This document shows, piece by piece, positions 16,974-25,162 of a stretch of 64,000 nt of DNA. Within the stretch, counting starts at the first letter, position 1, and each line of letters begins with the position of its first letter. The DNA lies in contig CAVXLJ010000019.1 in assembly GCA_963762605.1 (NCBI GenBank), positions 310,001 to 374,000 of the forward strand, in the 5' to 3' direction. Source of the stretch: CAVSRC01 sp963762605 (lineage in GTDB: Bacteria > Pseudomonadota > Alphaproteobacteria > Rhizobiales > Kaistiaceae). The notes beneath the pieces are model-generated. The model was not told where the DNA came from and did no database searches. It worked only from the letters and a program-made list of their open reading frames with translations. The translations under genes and the position numbers were made by a program.

Positions 16974-18637
16974 CCCGGAGCCTCTTCGCCGCTGTGCTGT
17001 TCGCCGCCGGCCTATGCACGGCCGCTGGGGCTTACGCCGACGACATGACCAAGCCGGTGCCGAACGACATCCCCGACATGCACGAGGAGGCCCTGGCCGC
17101 CGGCATCGATCACAAATACACCGGCGGCTGGGAGTACTTCGTCGGCGGCGGCGTCGCCGCTTTCGACTGCAACGGCGACCGCAGGCCGGACCTCTTTTTC
17201 GCCGGCGGCACCAGTCCTGCCGAGCTCTACCGCAACGACAGCCCCACCGGCGGCGCGCTCAAGTTCGCCAAGGTCGATATGGGCATCCCGGCCGAGGACC
17301 TGATGCACGTCACCGGCGCCTATCCGCTCGACATCGACAATGACGGGATCATGGATCTCGTCGTGCTGCGGCTCGGTCGCAACCTGATCCTCAAGGGCGA
17401 GGGCGACTGCAAGTTCCAGGTGGCCAACAAGGCGTTTGCCTTCGATGGCGGCAGGGACTGGACGACGTCCTTCTCGGCGACCTGGGAGCAGGACCAGACC
17501 TTCCCGACGCTGGCCATCGGCAACTATGTCGACCGCATGGCGCCGGGGGCGCCCTGGGGCACCTGCGCCAACAACTACCTTGACCGGTCGGCCTCGCGCG
17601 ACAAGCCCGACTACAGCAATCCCTATGCGCTGTCGCCGAGCTATTGCTCGCTGTCCATGCTGTTCACCGACTGGAACCAGTCGGGCGTGCCCTCGCTCAG
17701 GGTCACCAACGACCGCCAGTATTATCGCGGCGGCGAGGAGCAGATGTGGCACGTCGATCCGGGCAAGCCGCCGCGCCTCTACACCGCATCCGAGGGTTGG
17801 CAGCACCTGTCGATCTACGGCATGGGCATCGCCCAGGCCAACCTCTTCGGCAACAACTACCCGGTCTATGCCCTGACCTCGATGGGCGACACCAAGCTGC
17901 AGCAGCTGTCGGAGGAGGCGGACACCGATCGCCCGGTCTACAAGGACATCGCCTTCCCGATGGGCGCCACCGCGGCGCGGCCTTACACCGGCGGCGACGT
18001 GCGCCCGTCGACCGGCTGGCACAGTCAATTCGCCGATTTCAACAATGACGGCCTGCTCGACCTGTTCATCGCCAAGGGCAATGTCGACGCGATGCCGGAT
18101 TTTGCAGCCGACGATCCCGACAACCTGCTGCTCGGCCAATGGGACAAGACGTTCACCGAAGTCGGCAAGCGTGCCGGCATCGCGTTGCCGCGCAAGGGCC
18201 GCGGCGGCGCGGCCGTCGACCTCAACATGGACGGCATGCTCGATCTCGTCGTGGTCAACCGCGAACAGAACGTCAGCCTGTTCCGCAATCTCGGCACCAA
18301 GACGGCTTGGGGCGGTGACGAACCGCTCGGCAACTGGCTCGAGATCGAGCTGGCGCAGCCGAACGCCAATCGCAACGCCGTCGGCGCCCGCATCAACGTC
18401 AAGGCCGGCAACAACGTCATGGACCGTACCGTCAATGTCGGCGGCGGCCACGCTTCCGGACAGGCGGGCTTCATCCATGTCGGCCTCGGCACGGCCGAGC
18501 GCGCCAATATCCGGGTGAAATGGCCGGACGGCCAGTGGAGCGGTTCGTTCCGCGTCTTTGCCAACAATTTCGTGCGCATCGAACGCGGCAAGGACGAGGC
18601 CGAATACTGGCTGCCCGAACCGCCGCCCGCCAACTGA
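16970..18637 (+). CDS. Secreted CRTAC1-type protein (FG-GAP/VCBS repeats with ASPIC/UnbV C-terminus)
   Basis: A 555-residue exported protein. A signal peptide (to about residue 24, AGAYA) is followed by FG-GAP/VCBS calcium-binding repeats that form a propeller: AAFDCNGDRRPDLFFAGG, LDIDNDGIMDLVVLRLG, FADFNNDGLLDLFIAKG and VDLNMDGMLDLVVVNRE. Each has the Dx[D/N]xDGxxDL loop. The C-terminus (NVGGGHASGQAGFIHVGLG and IRVKWPDGQWSG) is the ASPIC/UnbV domain. The start ATG overlaps the stop of the di-haem gene. Such proteins are extracytoplasmic and of unknown function, often next to cytochrome genes. Coupling with a sugar importer is the unusual feature here. Confidence 0.88.
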   Translation: MTRSLFAAVLFAAGLCTAAGAYADDMTKPVPNDIPDMHEEALAAGIDHKYTGGWEYFVGGGVAAFDCNGDRRPDLFFAGGTSPAELYRNDSPTGGALKFAKVDMGIPAEDLMHVTGAYPLDIDNDGIMDLVVLRLGRNLILKGEGDCKFQVANKAFAFDGGRDWTTSFSATWEQDQTFPTLAIGNYVDRMAPGAPWGTCANNYLDRSASRDKPDYSNPYALSPSYCSLSMLFTDWNQSGVPSLRVTNDRQYYRGGEEQMWHVDPGKPPRLYTASEGWQHLSIYGMGIAQANLFGNNYPVYALTSMGDTKLQQLSEEADTDRPVYKDIAFPMGATAARPYTGGDVRPSTGWHSQFADFNNDGLLDLFIAKGNVDAMPDFAADDPDNLLLGQWDKTFTEVGKRAGIALPRKGRGGAAVDLNMDGMLDLVVVNREQNVSLFRNLGTKTAWGGDEPLGNWLEIELAQPNANRNAVGARINVKAGNNVMDRTVNVGGGHASGQAGFIHVGLGTAERANIRVKWPDGQWSGSFRVFANNFVRIERGKDEAEYWLPEPPPAN

Positions 18638-18658
18638 CCGCGTCGGCACCCGTCCATC

Positions 18659-20062
18659 ATGACCCGCGCGCCGCAAGACGTGCGCCTGATCGAGGCGGAC
18701 CTTCCCGAGTTCGGCGGCCACGAGTCCCGCCCCGACCTTTCGCCGTCGCTTTATGACGAGCGGCTGACGCGGCTGATGGGCCGCATCAGGGCGGCCGGCC
18801 TGTCGGCGCTCCTCGTCTATGGCGACCGCGAACATTTTGCCAATCTCGCCTGGGCAACCGGCTTCGATCCGCGCTTCGAGGAGGCGTTGCTGATCCTCGT
18901 ACCGGGCAGGGCGCCGATGCTGTTGACCGGGCCCGAAAACCAGGGCGCCGGCCGCGCCGCGCCCGTCGCCCTCGACGTCCGCCTCTATCCGCCCTTCGGC
19001 CTGCTCGGCCAGGAGCGCGCGAGAACGCCGGCGCTTGCCGATCTTCTGGCGGAAGCCGGCATCGCCACCGACCAGCGCGTCGGCATCGCCGGCTGGAAAT
19101 ATTATGGTCCTCAGGAGACGCCACATCCCGACAGCTGGATCGAGAGCCCGGCCTTCATCGTCGACACGCTGCGCTGGCTCACCGGGCAGGGCGGTGCGGT
19201 GGTCAACGCCACGGCGCTCTTCATGCATGCCAGCACGGGGCTGCGGGCTGAGAACGAGATCGACCAGCTTGCCGCCTTCGAATTTGCGGCCGTCCATGTC
19301 TCCGAAGCGGTCAAGCGCGTCGTGTTCGGGCTCAAGCCGGGCTTGCGCGAGTCCGAGGCTGCCACGCTCATGCGGCCGATCGGTGCACCGCTCTCCTGCC
19401 ACCTGATGCTGTCGGCCGGACCGCGCGCGGCGCTCGGGCTCGGCAGTCCGCTCGACCGTCCGATCGAACGGGGCGACCCCTTCACCACGGCCTATGGCGT
19501 CTGGGGCGCGCTCACCTCACGGGCCGGCTTCGTTGCCGAAGGCCCGGACGATCTGCCGGAAGCCATCCGCGATTATGTCGAGCGGCTGGCCGCACCCTAT
19601 TTCGCCTGTGCCGCCGACTGGTACGAGACGGTGGGCATCGGCGTCACCGGCGGCGAGATCGATGCGCTGGTCAAGCGCCATCTCGGCGATCCGTTCTTCA
19701 ATGTGGGGCTCAATCCCGGCCACCTGATCCATCTCGACGAATGGATGAACACGCCGATCTATCCGGGCAGCAGCGAGGTCCTTCGCTCGGGCCAGGCGCT
19801 CCAGCTCGACATCATCCCGGCGACCGGCACGCCCTGGTTCACCTCGAACATCGAGGACGGTATCGCGCTTCTGGACGCGCGCGGCCGCGCCGAGTTCGCC
19901 GAACGTTATCCGCAGGCATGGCAGCGCATCGCAGCCCGCCGCGCTTTCATGGCCGACATCCTCGGCATCCGGTTGAAGCCGGAGGTCCTGCCTTTCAGCA
20001 ATCTGGCCGGCTGGCTGCCGCCCTTCCTGCTGGCCCCGAACAGGGTCCTCAGCCTGCGCTGA
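18659..20062 (+). CDS. M24-like (creatinase/prolidase-fold) protein, probably lacking the metal site
   Basis: A 467-residue cytosolic protein with the two-domain Xaa-Pro peptidase architecture: an N-terminal creatinase-like domain (LYDERLTRLMGRIRAAGLSA and ANLAWATGFDPRFEEALLIL) and a C-terminal pita-bread domain from about residue 185. The family usually binds two metals through Asp-Asp-His-Glu-Glu. Here the first Asp strand reads RGDPFTTAYGVWGAL and the His region reads NPGHLIHLDEWMNTP; the final Glu may survive in SNIEDGIALLD. Most ligands therefore appear changed, so hydrolytic activity is doubtful. It begins 21 bases after the CRTAC1 gene and probably ends the operon. Confidence 0.75.
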   Translation: MTRAPQDVRLIEADLPEFGGHESRPDLSPSLYDERLTRLMGRIRAAGLSALLVYGDREHFANLAWATGFDPRFEEALLILVPGRAPMLLTGPENQGAGRAAPVALDVRLYPPFGLLGQERARTPALADLLAEAGIATDQRVGIAGWKYYGPQETPHPDSWIESPAFIVDTLRWLTGQGGAVVNATALFMHASTGLRAENEIDQLAAFEFAAVHVSEAVKRVVFGLKPGLRESEAATLMRPIGAPLSCHLMLSAGPRAALGLGSPLDRPIERGDPFTTAYGVWGALTSRAGFVAEGPDDLPEAIRDYVERLAAPYFACAADWYETVGIGVTGGEIDALVKRHLGDPFFNVGLNPGHLIHLDEWMNTPIYPGSSEVLRSGQALQLDIIPATGTPWFTSNIEDGIALLDARGRAEFAERYPQAWQRIAARRAFMADILGIRLKPEVLPFSNLAGWLPPFLLAPNRVLSLR

Positions 20063-20068
20063 ACTCGG

Positions 20069-20392
20069 TCAGTCGTTCGGCCCGCGCGTTGCCGCGGGCG
20101 TGCAATAGGCGGTCTCCAGCGCCCCGATGACCAGCAGCACCTCGGGCCGGGCGATGTGGTAGTAGACCGTCGTTCCCTCGCGCCGCGATTCCACCAGCCC
20201 GTCCGCCCTCAGCCGCATGAGCTGTTGCGACATGGGCACCTGCTCGACGCCGCCGAGCAGGCTGCGCAGCTCGCCAACCGACTTCTCACCGCTGCCCAGG
20301 GCACAAAGAACCAGCAGCCGTTGCGGATGTGACAGGCTGCGCATCAGGCCGGCCGCCATGTCGCTGGCCGGGATCATATCTTTCACATTCAT
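20069..20392 (-). CDS. ArsR-family repressor of the BigR/SqrR/YgaV persulfide-sensing type
   Basis: A 107-residue winged-helix repressor. LMRSLSHPQRLLVLCALGSG is the N-terminal helix pair, VPMSQQLMRLRADGLVESRREG is the recognition helix plus wing, and VIGALETAYC is the C-terminal helix. Cys in LVLCAL and Cys in TAYC match the two cysteines that form the di- or tetrasulfide switch in BigR and SqrR. I chose ATG 20392 (MNVKDM); the longer frame runs through an AT-rich operator-like region. It diverges from a DUF2892 membrane gene, as YgaV does with YgaP in E. coli. A role as sulfide/persulfide sensor is inferred from the two cysteines and this context. Confidence 0.82.
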   Translation of the reverse strand: MNVKDMIPASDMAAGLMRSLSHPQRLLVLCALGSGEKSVGELRSLLGGVEQVPMSQQLMRLRADGLVESRREGTTVYYHIARPEVLLVIGALETAYCTPAATRGPND

Positions 20393-20415
20393 AATATTGA
20401 ATTTATAATTTCCGA
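20393..20415. promoter_or_regulatory. AT-rich operator-like segment between the BigR-like gene and DUF2892
   Basis: ATAATATTGAATTTATAATT is strikingly AT-rich in this genome and forms an imperfect palindrome (ATAATAT / ATTTATAAT). BigR-type repressors bind AT-rich inverted repeats of this kind. It abuts the repressor start codon, so autorepression and control of the divergent gene are likely. Confidence 0.5.
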
Positions 20416-20499
20416 ATGCTACATGCAAGCAAGCATCGGGCGCCCCGTCCATTCGGATGTCAGGGGGCCCGGCGCACGAGAAATTCGCAGGAGTTCATC

Positions 20500-20706
20500 A
20501 TGACCGTCGATCGCGCCTATTTCGTCGTAGCAGGCTTGCTGGTTCTGCTGTCCCTCGCGCTCGGCTATTTCCTCTCGCCCTACTGGTTCCTGCTCGCCGT
20601 CTTCGTCGGCCTGGGCCTGCTCCAGTCGGCCTTCACCGGCTTCTGCCCGGCCAAGAGCCTGCTCGGCATGGTCTGCCCGATTTCGCACAAAGCCGACAGC
20701 CACTGA
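20500..20706 (+). CDS. DUF2892 (YgaP C-terminal-like) inner-membrane protein
   Basis: A 68-residue protein with two hydrophobic helices (AYFVVAGLLVLLSLALGYFL and WFLLAVFVGLGLLQSAFTGF). The signature GFCPAKSLLGMVC lies just after helix 2. E. coli YgaP has this domain fused to a rhodanese; here the rhodanese is missing. AGGAG lies 6-7 nt before the ATG. It is divergent from the persulfide-type repressor and probably belongs to its regulon. It might anchor or shuttle sulfane sulfur at the membrane, which is inference. Confidence 0.85.
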   Translation: MTVDRAYFVVAGLLVLLSLALGYFLSPYWFLLAVFVGLGLLQSAFTGFCPAKSLLGMVCPISHKADSH

Positions 20707-20712
20707 GCCGCG

Positions 20713-20751
20713 GTGAGGGCGGTCCGTAAGCAACCGGACTGCCCGCCTCAC
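20713..20751. terminator. Imperfect hairpin between convergent genes
   Basis: GTGAGGGCGGTCCG pairs imperfectly with CGGACTGCCCGCCTCAC around the loop TAAGCAAC. It lies between the stops of the DUF2892 gene (+) and the dehydrogenase gene (-), where a shared terminator would be expected. There is no U-run. Confidence 0.4.
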
Positions 20752-20800
20752 GCTATCGCTATTGCACCGGCCACTGCGCCTGCGGGCGCAGCGTGGCCCG

Positions 20801-22066
20801 TCACGGGAACAGGCCGCGCGTGCGCTTGGTGTTCCACACCCTGGCCACGCCGATCGCCATCGCCGCCGTGCGGTGCGAAACGCCCTCGCGCTGGGCGCGC
20901 TCGAGCACCCGGCGGAAGGCATCGTCCAGCAACCGGTAGAGCCGGTCGAGCACCTCGGCGCGCCCCCAGAAGAACTGCTGCAGGTCCTGCACCCATTCGA
21001 AATAGCTGACGATGACGCCGCCGGCGTTGCACAAAATGTCCGGAATGACGAAGACGTCGCCGCGCTCGGCCAATACGAGGTCGGCCTCCGGCGTCGTCGG
21101 CCCGTTGGCCGCTTCCGCCAGGACGCGGCAGCGGAGTCGATGCGCATTCCTGTCGTCGATGACGCGCTCGACCGCAGCGGGCACGAGAATGTCGCAAGGC
21201 TGGAAGAGCAGAAGATCGGGCTCGATCGAAAGTTCGGTCGAGAAGCCGGCAAGCACTTTGTGCTGGCGCATGTGCTCCAGCAGTGCGCCGACATCGAGTC
21301 CCGTCGGAGAATAGTAAGCGGCGGTGTGGTCGCTCACCCCGACAAGGCGGGCGCCGCGCTCGACCAGTGCCTCCGCGGCGTTGCTGCCGACATTGCCGAA
21401 ACCCTGCACGATCGCCGTGGCGCCCGAAATGGGCAGGCCCAATCGCTCCATCGCCCGCCCGATGAGGTGCGCGACGCCGAGCCCGGTCGCCTCGCGACGG
21501 CCCTCGATGCCGCCCATGCTGATCGGCTTGCCGGTGACGATTTCGGTGACCGTCTGGCCCTGGTACATGGAGTAGGTATCCATGAACCACGCCATGACCT
21601 GTTCGTCGGTGCCGAGATCGGGCGCCATGATGTCCGTTTTCGGCCCGACGAAGGGGATCATCTCCTGCATGTAGCGGCGCGAGACGGCCTCGAGTTCACG
21701 GGCCGAGAGCGCGCTGCGGTCGACGGCGACCCCGCCCTTGGCGCCGCCATAGGGCAGTCCGGCGAGCGCGCACTTCCAGCTCATCCAGATGGCCAGCGCC
21801 GCCACCTCGCCCATGGTCAGCGCGCTCGAGAAGCGCGTGCCGCCCTTGGTCGGGCCGAGCGTCAGGTGGTGCTGGACGCGATAGCCCTGGAAGACCTCCA
21901 GCGAACCGTCGTCGCGATGAACGGGGCAGGAGACCGCCAGCGCGCGCTTCGGGTAGAAGACCCGGTCGCGGTCGCCGGCCGGCATGTCGAGATGGTCGGC
22001 AACGCTGTCGAACTGGCGGCGGGCCATGTCGAAGACGGCATCGTTGAAGAACGGCATCGCGGACAT
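20801..22066 (-). CDS. gdhA: Glu/Leu/Phe/Val-family dehydrogenase (glutamate dehydrogenase)
   Basis: A 421-residue NAD-type dehydrogenase. GPTKGGTRFSSALTMGEVAALAIWMSWK and GLPYGGAKGGVAVD (about residues 98-111) contain the substrate Lys and the catalytic Lys. APDLGTDEQVMAWFMD and GIEGRREATGLGVAHL follow. The Rossmann motif is IVQGFGNVGSNAA (about residue 210), and ILCNAGGVIVSYFEWVQDL closes the cofactor site. The length and the FEWVQ segment fit NAD-dependent glutamate dehydrogenases. It catalyses reversible oxidative deamination of glutamate to 2-oxoglutarate. It is monocistronic. The start could also be Met 22057; GGGAG is 10 nt before 22066. Confidence 0.88.
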   Translation of the reverse strand: MSAMPFFNDAVFDMARRQFDSVADHLDMPAGDRDRVFYPKRALAVSCPVHRDDGSLEVFQGYRVQHHLTLGPTKGGTRFSSALTMGEVAALAIWMSWKCALAGLPYGGAKGGVAVDRSALSARELEAVSRRYMQEMIPFVGPKTDIMAPDLGTDEQVMAWFMDTYSMYQGQTVTEIVTGKPISMGGIEGRREATGLGVAHLIGRAMERLGLPISGATAIVQGFGNVGSNAAEALVERGARLVGVSDHTAAYYSPTGLDVGALLEHMRQHKVLAGFSTELSIEPDLLLFQPCDILVPAAVERVIDDRNAHRLRCRVLAEAANGPTTPEADLVLAERGDVFVIPDILCNAGGVIVSYFEWVQDLQQFFWGRAEVLDRLYRLLDDAFRRVLERAQREGVSHRTAAMAIGVARVWNTKRTRGLFP

Positions 22067-22208
22067 GGCTTGGGTTGCTCCCTGGTTCGGCCGAATCGAT
22101 CACTTTCGCCCGTTTCGCCTGGACTACGACCCGGCGATCACGGCCGCAACGAGGCGCAGCGCGCCCGCGCCGGTGGTCTCGAGTCAAGACGGCGGTGTTA
22201 CCAGAGGT

Positions 22209-23366
22209 CTAGCGGCGCAGAATCCGCACTTCGTGCAGGCACATAGCGTAGCGGCTGCCGATGGGATCTTCGACGATCCCGCCGCTGTCGGCGTATTGGC
22301 CGGTGTGGTTGGCCGAGTAGCACAGCCAGGCGGTTTCGCCGTCGGGCGCGATGAAGCGGCTGGGGAAGTTGAGGAAGTAGGCCTGCTCGCCGAAGTTTTC
22401 CCAATGGCCGATCATGGTCCACGGTCCCCAGGGCGCCGGCCCATCGAGAATGTAGGAGGTGGTCGGGGTGGCATCGCGCCGGGCATAGCTGACGCACATG
22501 AGGTAGCGATCGATGCCCGGAAAATAGGTCATCGACACCTGCCCGACGGACCGCGGCCAGGCGAAGACCGGCGTCGCATCTGCGACGTCCGCGCTCCACG
22601 CCGCGTCGGCGCCGCTGCCGGCGAACCACTCCCAGGTGGCCGCGTCACAGAGGTCGCCGCGGCGCGGATCGGCCCGCCCGAGATAGATCGCGTCGCCGAG
22701 GATCCAGTTCAGGTGCCCGTATTCGGCGAGGTTGCCGAAGGCGACCATGTAGGCCTTGCCATCGGGCGAATGTTCGAGCTCGCAGCCAAGATCGACGAAG
22801 CGCGGCGAGCCGATCTTGATCGCCGGCCTCCCTTCCAGGGTTTCCGCGAACATGGTCGCCAGCGGCGTATAGCGCTCTTCCGACCAATGGCGTCCGCCGT
22901 CGGCCGACTTGCGGAATCCGACGAAAGGTCCCAGCAGGTCGCGCCGGCCGCCGTCTGGCGCTTCTTCCTCGTGCACCAGATAGGTGCCGTGATACCAGAC
23001 GCCGCCGACATGCAGGCAACCGGACGGGTACCGGCCGACATAGGGGCCGGGATGGCCCATGAGCGTACCAAGCGGGACGATGTGCAGATCGAGCGGGCTT
23101 TCGCCCTCGATGCGGGCATAGCCCGTCATGGCGCAAACGCCCTTGGAATTGGATGCCCACTGGTCGATGTGGCCGTCCGTCCACGGCGAATACATGTGGC
23201 CGTCGCCTGCCCAGGAGGGAAACCAGGTATCGGCATCGGTGTAGCGGACATGGCGCCCGGTGAGCCTTATGCCGCCGATATGCGGCGATGCGCCGGCCGG
23301 AGAGCCCGCCGGGATGCGGGTTGGCCAATCGCGGGGCGGGTTTTCGCCGATGATCGGTTCGGCCAT
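22209..23366 (-). CDS. Propeller-like protein associated with a sugar ABC importer (DUF4185/glycosidase-like)
   Basis: A 385-residue protein without a signal peptide. Repeated blade-like segments are seen: DTWFPSWAGDGHMYSPWTDG, RYPSGCLHVGGVWYHGTYLV, VGFRKSADGGRHWSEE (an Asp-box-like SxDGGxxW), LEHSPDGKAYMVAFG, MTYFPGIDRYLMCVSYA and RFIAPDGETAWLCYSAN. These resemble five-bladed beta-propeller glycosidases or DUF4185. I see no clearly conserved catalytic triad. It is the last gene of an operon after two sugar permeases, 25 bases apart. A role in cleaving or binding the imported glycoside is inferred. Being cytosolic, it would act after uptake. Confidence 0.6.
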   Translation of the reverse strand: MAEPIIGENPPRDWPTRIPAGSPAGASPHIGGIRLTGRHVRYTDADTWFPSWAGDGHMYSPWTDGHIDQWASNSKGVCAMTGYARIEGESPLDLHIVPLGTLMGHPGPYVGRYPSGCLHVGGVWYHGTYLVHEEEAPDGGRRDLLGPFVGFRKSADGGRHWSEERYTPLATMFAETLEGRPAIKIGSPRFVDLGCELEHSPDGKAYMVAFGNLAEYGHLNWILGDAIYLGRADPRRGDLCDAATWEWFAGSGADAAWSADVADATPVFAWPRSVGQVSMTYFPGIDRYLMCVSYARRDATPTTSYILDGPAPWGPWTMIGHWENFGEQAYFLNFPSRFIAPDGETAWLCYSANHTGQYADSGGIVEDPIGSRYAMCLHEVRILRR

Positions 23367-23390
23367 GAGCTTCGTCCTCGCTTGCGGACT

Positions 23391-24215
23391 TCAGGTTCCC
23401 ACCGCTGCAAGACCGCGCAACATCTGCCGGCGGCCGACGAGATAGGCCACCAGCAGCGGCAAGGTCGACAGCAGCACGGCGGCAAGCAGTTGCGGCACCG
23501 CGACGGCGTGATCGTTCTTGAAATCGAACAGGCCGACGGAAAGCACGCGCTCATCGACGCTCTGGGTCAGGATGAGGGGGAACAGGAAGCTGTTCCACGC
23601 CGACAGTGCATTGTAGATGCCGACGGTCCCGAGCGCCGGCGCCGCCAGCGGCACGACGAGAGAGATCAGGGTACGCAGCGGGCCAGCGCCGTCCAGCGCG
23701 ATCGCGTCGTAGAGATCGGACGGAATGTCCCTGAGATAGGTCAGCAGAATCAGAACCGTGATCGGGATGTTGAAGGCCACCACCGGAATGATCACCGCCC
23801 ACAGGGTGTCGTAAAGCCCAAGGCGCGTGATGATCAGAAAGAGCGGGATCAGCGCCGCCTGCACGGGTATGGCAAGGCCGACGAGCAGGATGGTCAGAAC
23901 GCGGCCCGACATGGCCGGATTGCCGCGGGCGAGCCCGAACGCCGCCAGCAGACACACCGGCAACTGGATTCCCACCGCCGCGATGGTCACGATCACGCTG
24001 TTGATGAAGTAGGTGGCGAACCGGCCGCCGAGCACCGACTGGTAGTTGGCGATCGTCCAGTGCGTCGGCCACCACGGATTGCCGGTCAGATAATCGACCT
24101 GTGGCCGCAGGCTGGTGACCAGTATGTAGAAGAGCGGCGCCACCACGATCACCAGCCAGACGAGTGCGAAGACCAGCGAAAGCGGATTGCGTCTTCTGTT
24201 GGCGGCTGCCGCCAT
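23391..24215 (-). CDS. Carbohydrate ABC transporter permease, MalG type
   Basis: A 274-residue inner-membrane protein with six hydrophobic segments. LVFALVWLVIVVAPLFYILVTSL is helix 1. The EAA-like cytoplasmic loop reads YDAIALDGAGPLRTLISLVVPLAAPA (about residues 175-200), with the conserved Gly that docks to the ATPase. NALSAWNSFLFPLIL is the characteristic segment after it. It pairs with the MalF-type permease just upstream (2 bases away). There is no ATPase gene in the operon, so a shared MsmX/UgpC-type ATPase elsewhere is expected. Confidence 0.9.
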   Translation of the reverse strand: MAAAANRRRNPLSLVFALVWLVIVVAPLFYILVTSLRPQVDYLTGNPWWPTHWTIANYQSVLGGRFATYFINSVIVTIAAVGIQLPVCLLAAFGLARGNPAMSGRVLTILLVGLAIPVQAALIPLFLIITRLGLYDTLWAVIIPVVAFNIPITVLILLTYLRDIPSDLYDAIALDGAGPLRTLISLVVPLAAPALGTVGIYNALSAWNSFLFPLILTQSVDERVLSVGLFDFKNDHAVAVPQLLAAVLLSTLPLLVAYLVGRRQMLRGLAAVGT

Positions 24216-24217
24216 CC

Positions 24218-25162
24218 TCAGCCTCCCATCTGGCTGCGCATGCTGGCGAAGCCGCTGAGACGCACGAGCGTGTAGGAGAGGATCGATCCGACCACCGCCA
24301 GCAGCACGGCGAGCGTGCTCGAATAGCCGAACTCATGACTCTGGAAGCCTTCCACGTACATGTGCAGCGGCAGGATGCGCGTGGAGGTGCCGGGCCCTCC
24401 GCCGGTGAGCATGAACAGGATGTCGAACGACGTCACAGCACCGACGATGAGCAGCATGGAGGAGGTGACGATCGTGTACTTGAGCAGCGGCAGGGTGAAC
24501 TCGAAGAAGATCCTGGTCCCCGAGGCGCCGTCCATCTGAGCGGCTTCGTAGATCGATGGCGGAATCTGGCGTGCGCCGGCCTGATAGAGGAGCGCGTGAA
24601 ACGGGACGTAGGTCCAGCTGACCACGACAACCACCGAAATGAAGGCGAGCGTCGGATCGCCGAGCCAGTTCGTGTTGGCTAGCGCAGTCAGTCCGAGCGT
24701 GCGCAGCGTCTGATTGATGGCGCCGAAATTCGGGTCGAGCATGTTGCTCCAGGCGATGGCAACCGCGGCGGAGGAGAGCAGCAGCGGCACGAAGAAGATG
24801 GCGCCGAGCACGGCGCGATGCCGCTGCGGGCCGGCGAGATAGACGCCGATAATAAGGCTGATCGGGGTCTGTAATAGCCAGCTGAGAACCGTGATGAGGA
24901 ACGTCAGCTGCATCGACCGCAGGGCGAGCGGGTCGTGCACGACGCGCACCCAGTTTTCAAAACCGATCCAATTGAATTGAAACAGCCCGTTCCAGTCGGT
25001 GAAACTCAACGGAACGGCGACCAGCACGGGCAGGAAGGCGAAGACGATGAAGAGAATTCCTGCCGGAACCAGCATCAGGCTGTAGCCGCGGCCCCGTGTG
25101 GGCGGGTCTCCCGCGCGGCCGGCAGCCGCGCGGGAAGATGCTTTGGGCACGTCAGTGGGCAT
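24218..25162 (-). CDS. Carbohydrate ABC transporter permease, MalF type
   Basis: A 314-residue inner-membrane protein. SLMLVPAGILFIVFAFLPVLVAVPLSFTDWN is the first helix and periplasmic loop typical of this group (UgpA/LacF). IYEAAQMDGASGTRIFFEFTLPLLK is the EAA loop with conserved Gly. GGGPGTSTRILPLHMY follows, as in other members. The start codon lies within the last codons of the solute-binding gene (10-base overlap), so the two are translationally coupled. It forms the importer core together with the downstream MalG-type subunit. Confidence 0.9.
   Translation of the reverse strand: MPTDVPKASSRAAAGRAGDPPTRGRGYSLMLVPAGILFIVFAFLPVLVAVPLSFTDWNGLFQFNWIGFENWVRVVHDPLALRSMQLTFLITVLSWLLQTPISLIIGVYLAGPQRHRAVLGAIFFVPLLLSSAAVAIAWSNMLDPNFGAINQTLRTLGLTALANTNWLGDPTLAFISVVVVVSWTYVPFHALLYQAGARQIPPSIYEAAQMDGASGTRIFFEFTLPLLKYTIVTSSMLLIVGAVTSFDILFMLTGGGPGTSTRILPLHMYVEGFQSHEFGYSSTLAVLLAVVGSILSYTLVRLSGFASMRSQMGG

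Noticed and set aside
17012..19402. 796-codon open frame on the minus strand
   Set aside because: It lies antisense to the CRTAC1 and M24-like genes, has an Arg/Gly/Ala-rich composition typical of high-GC antisense frames, and shows no domain.
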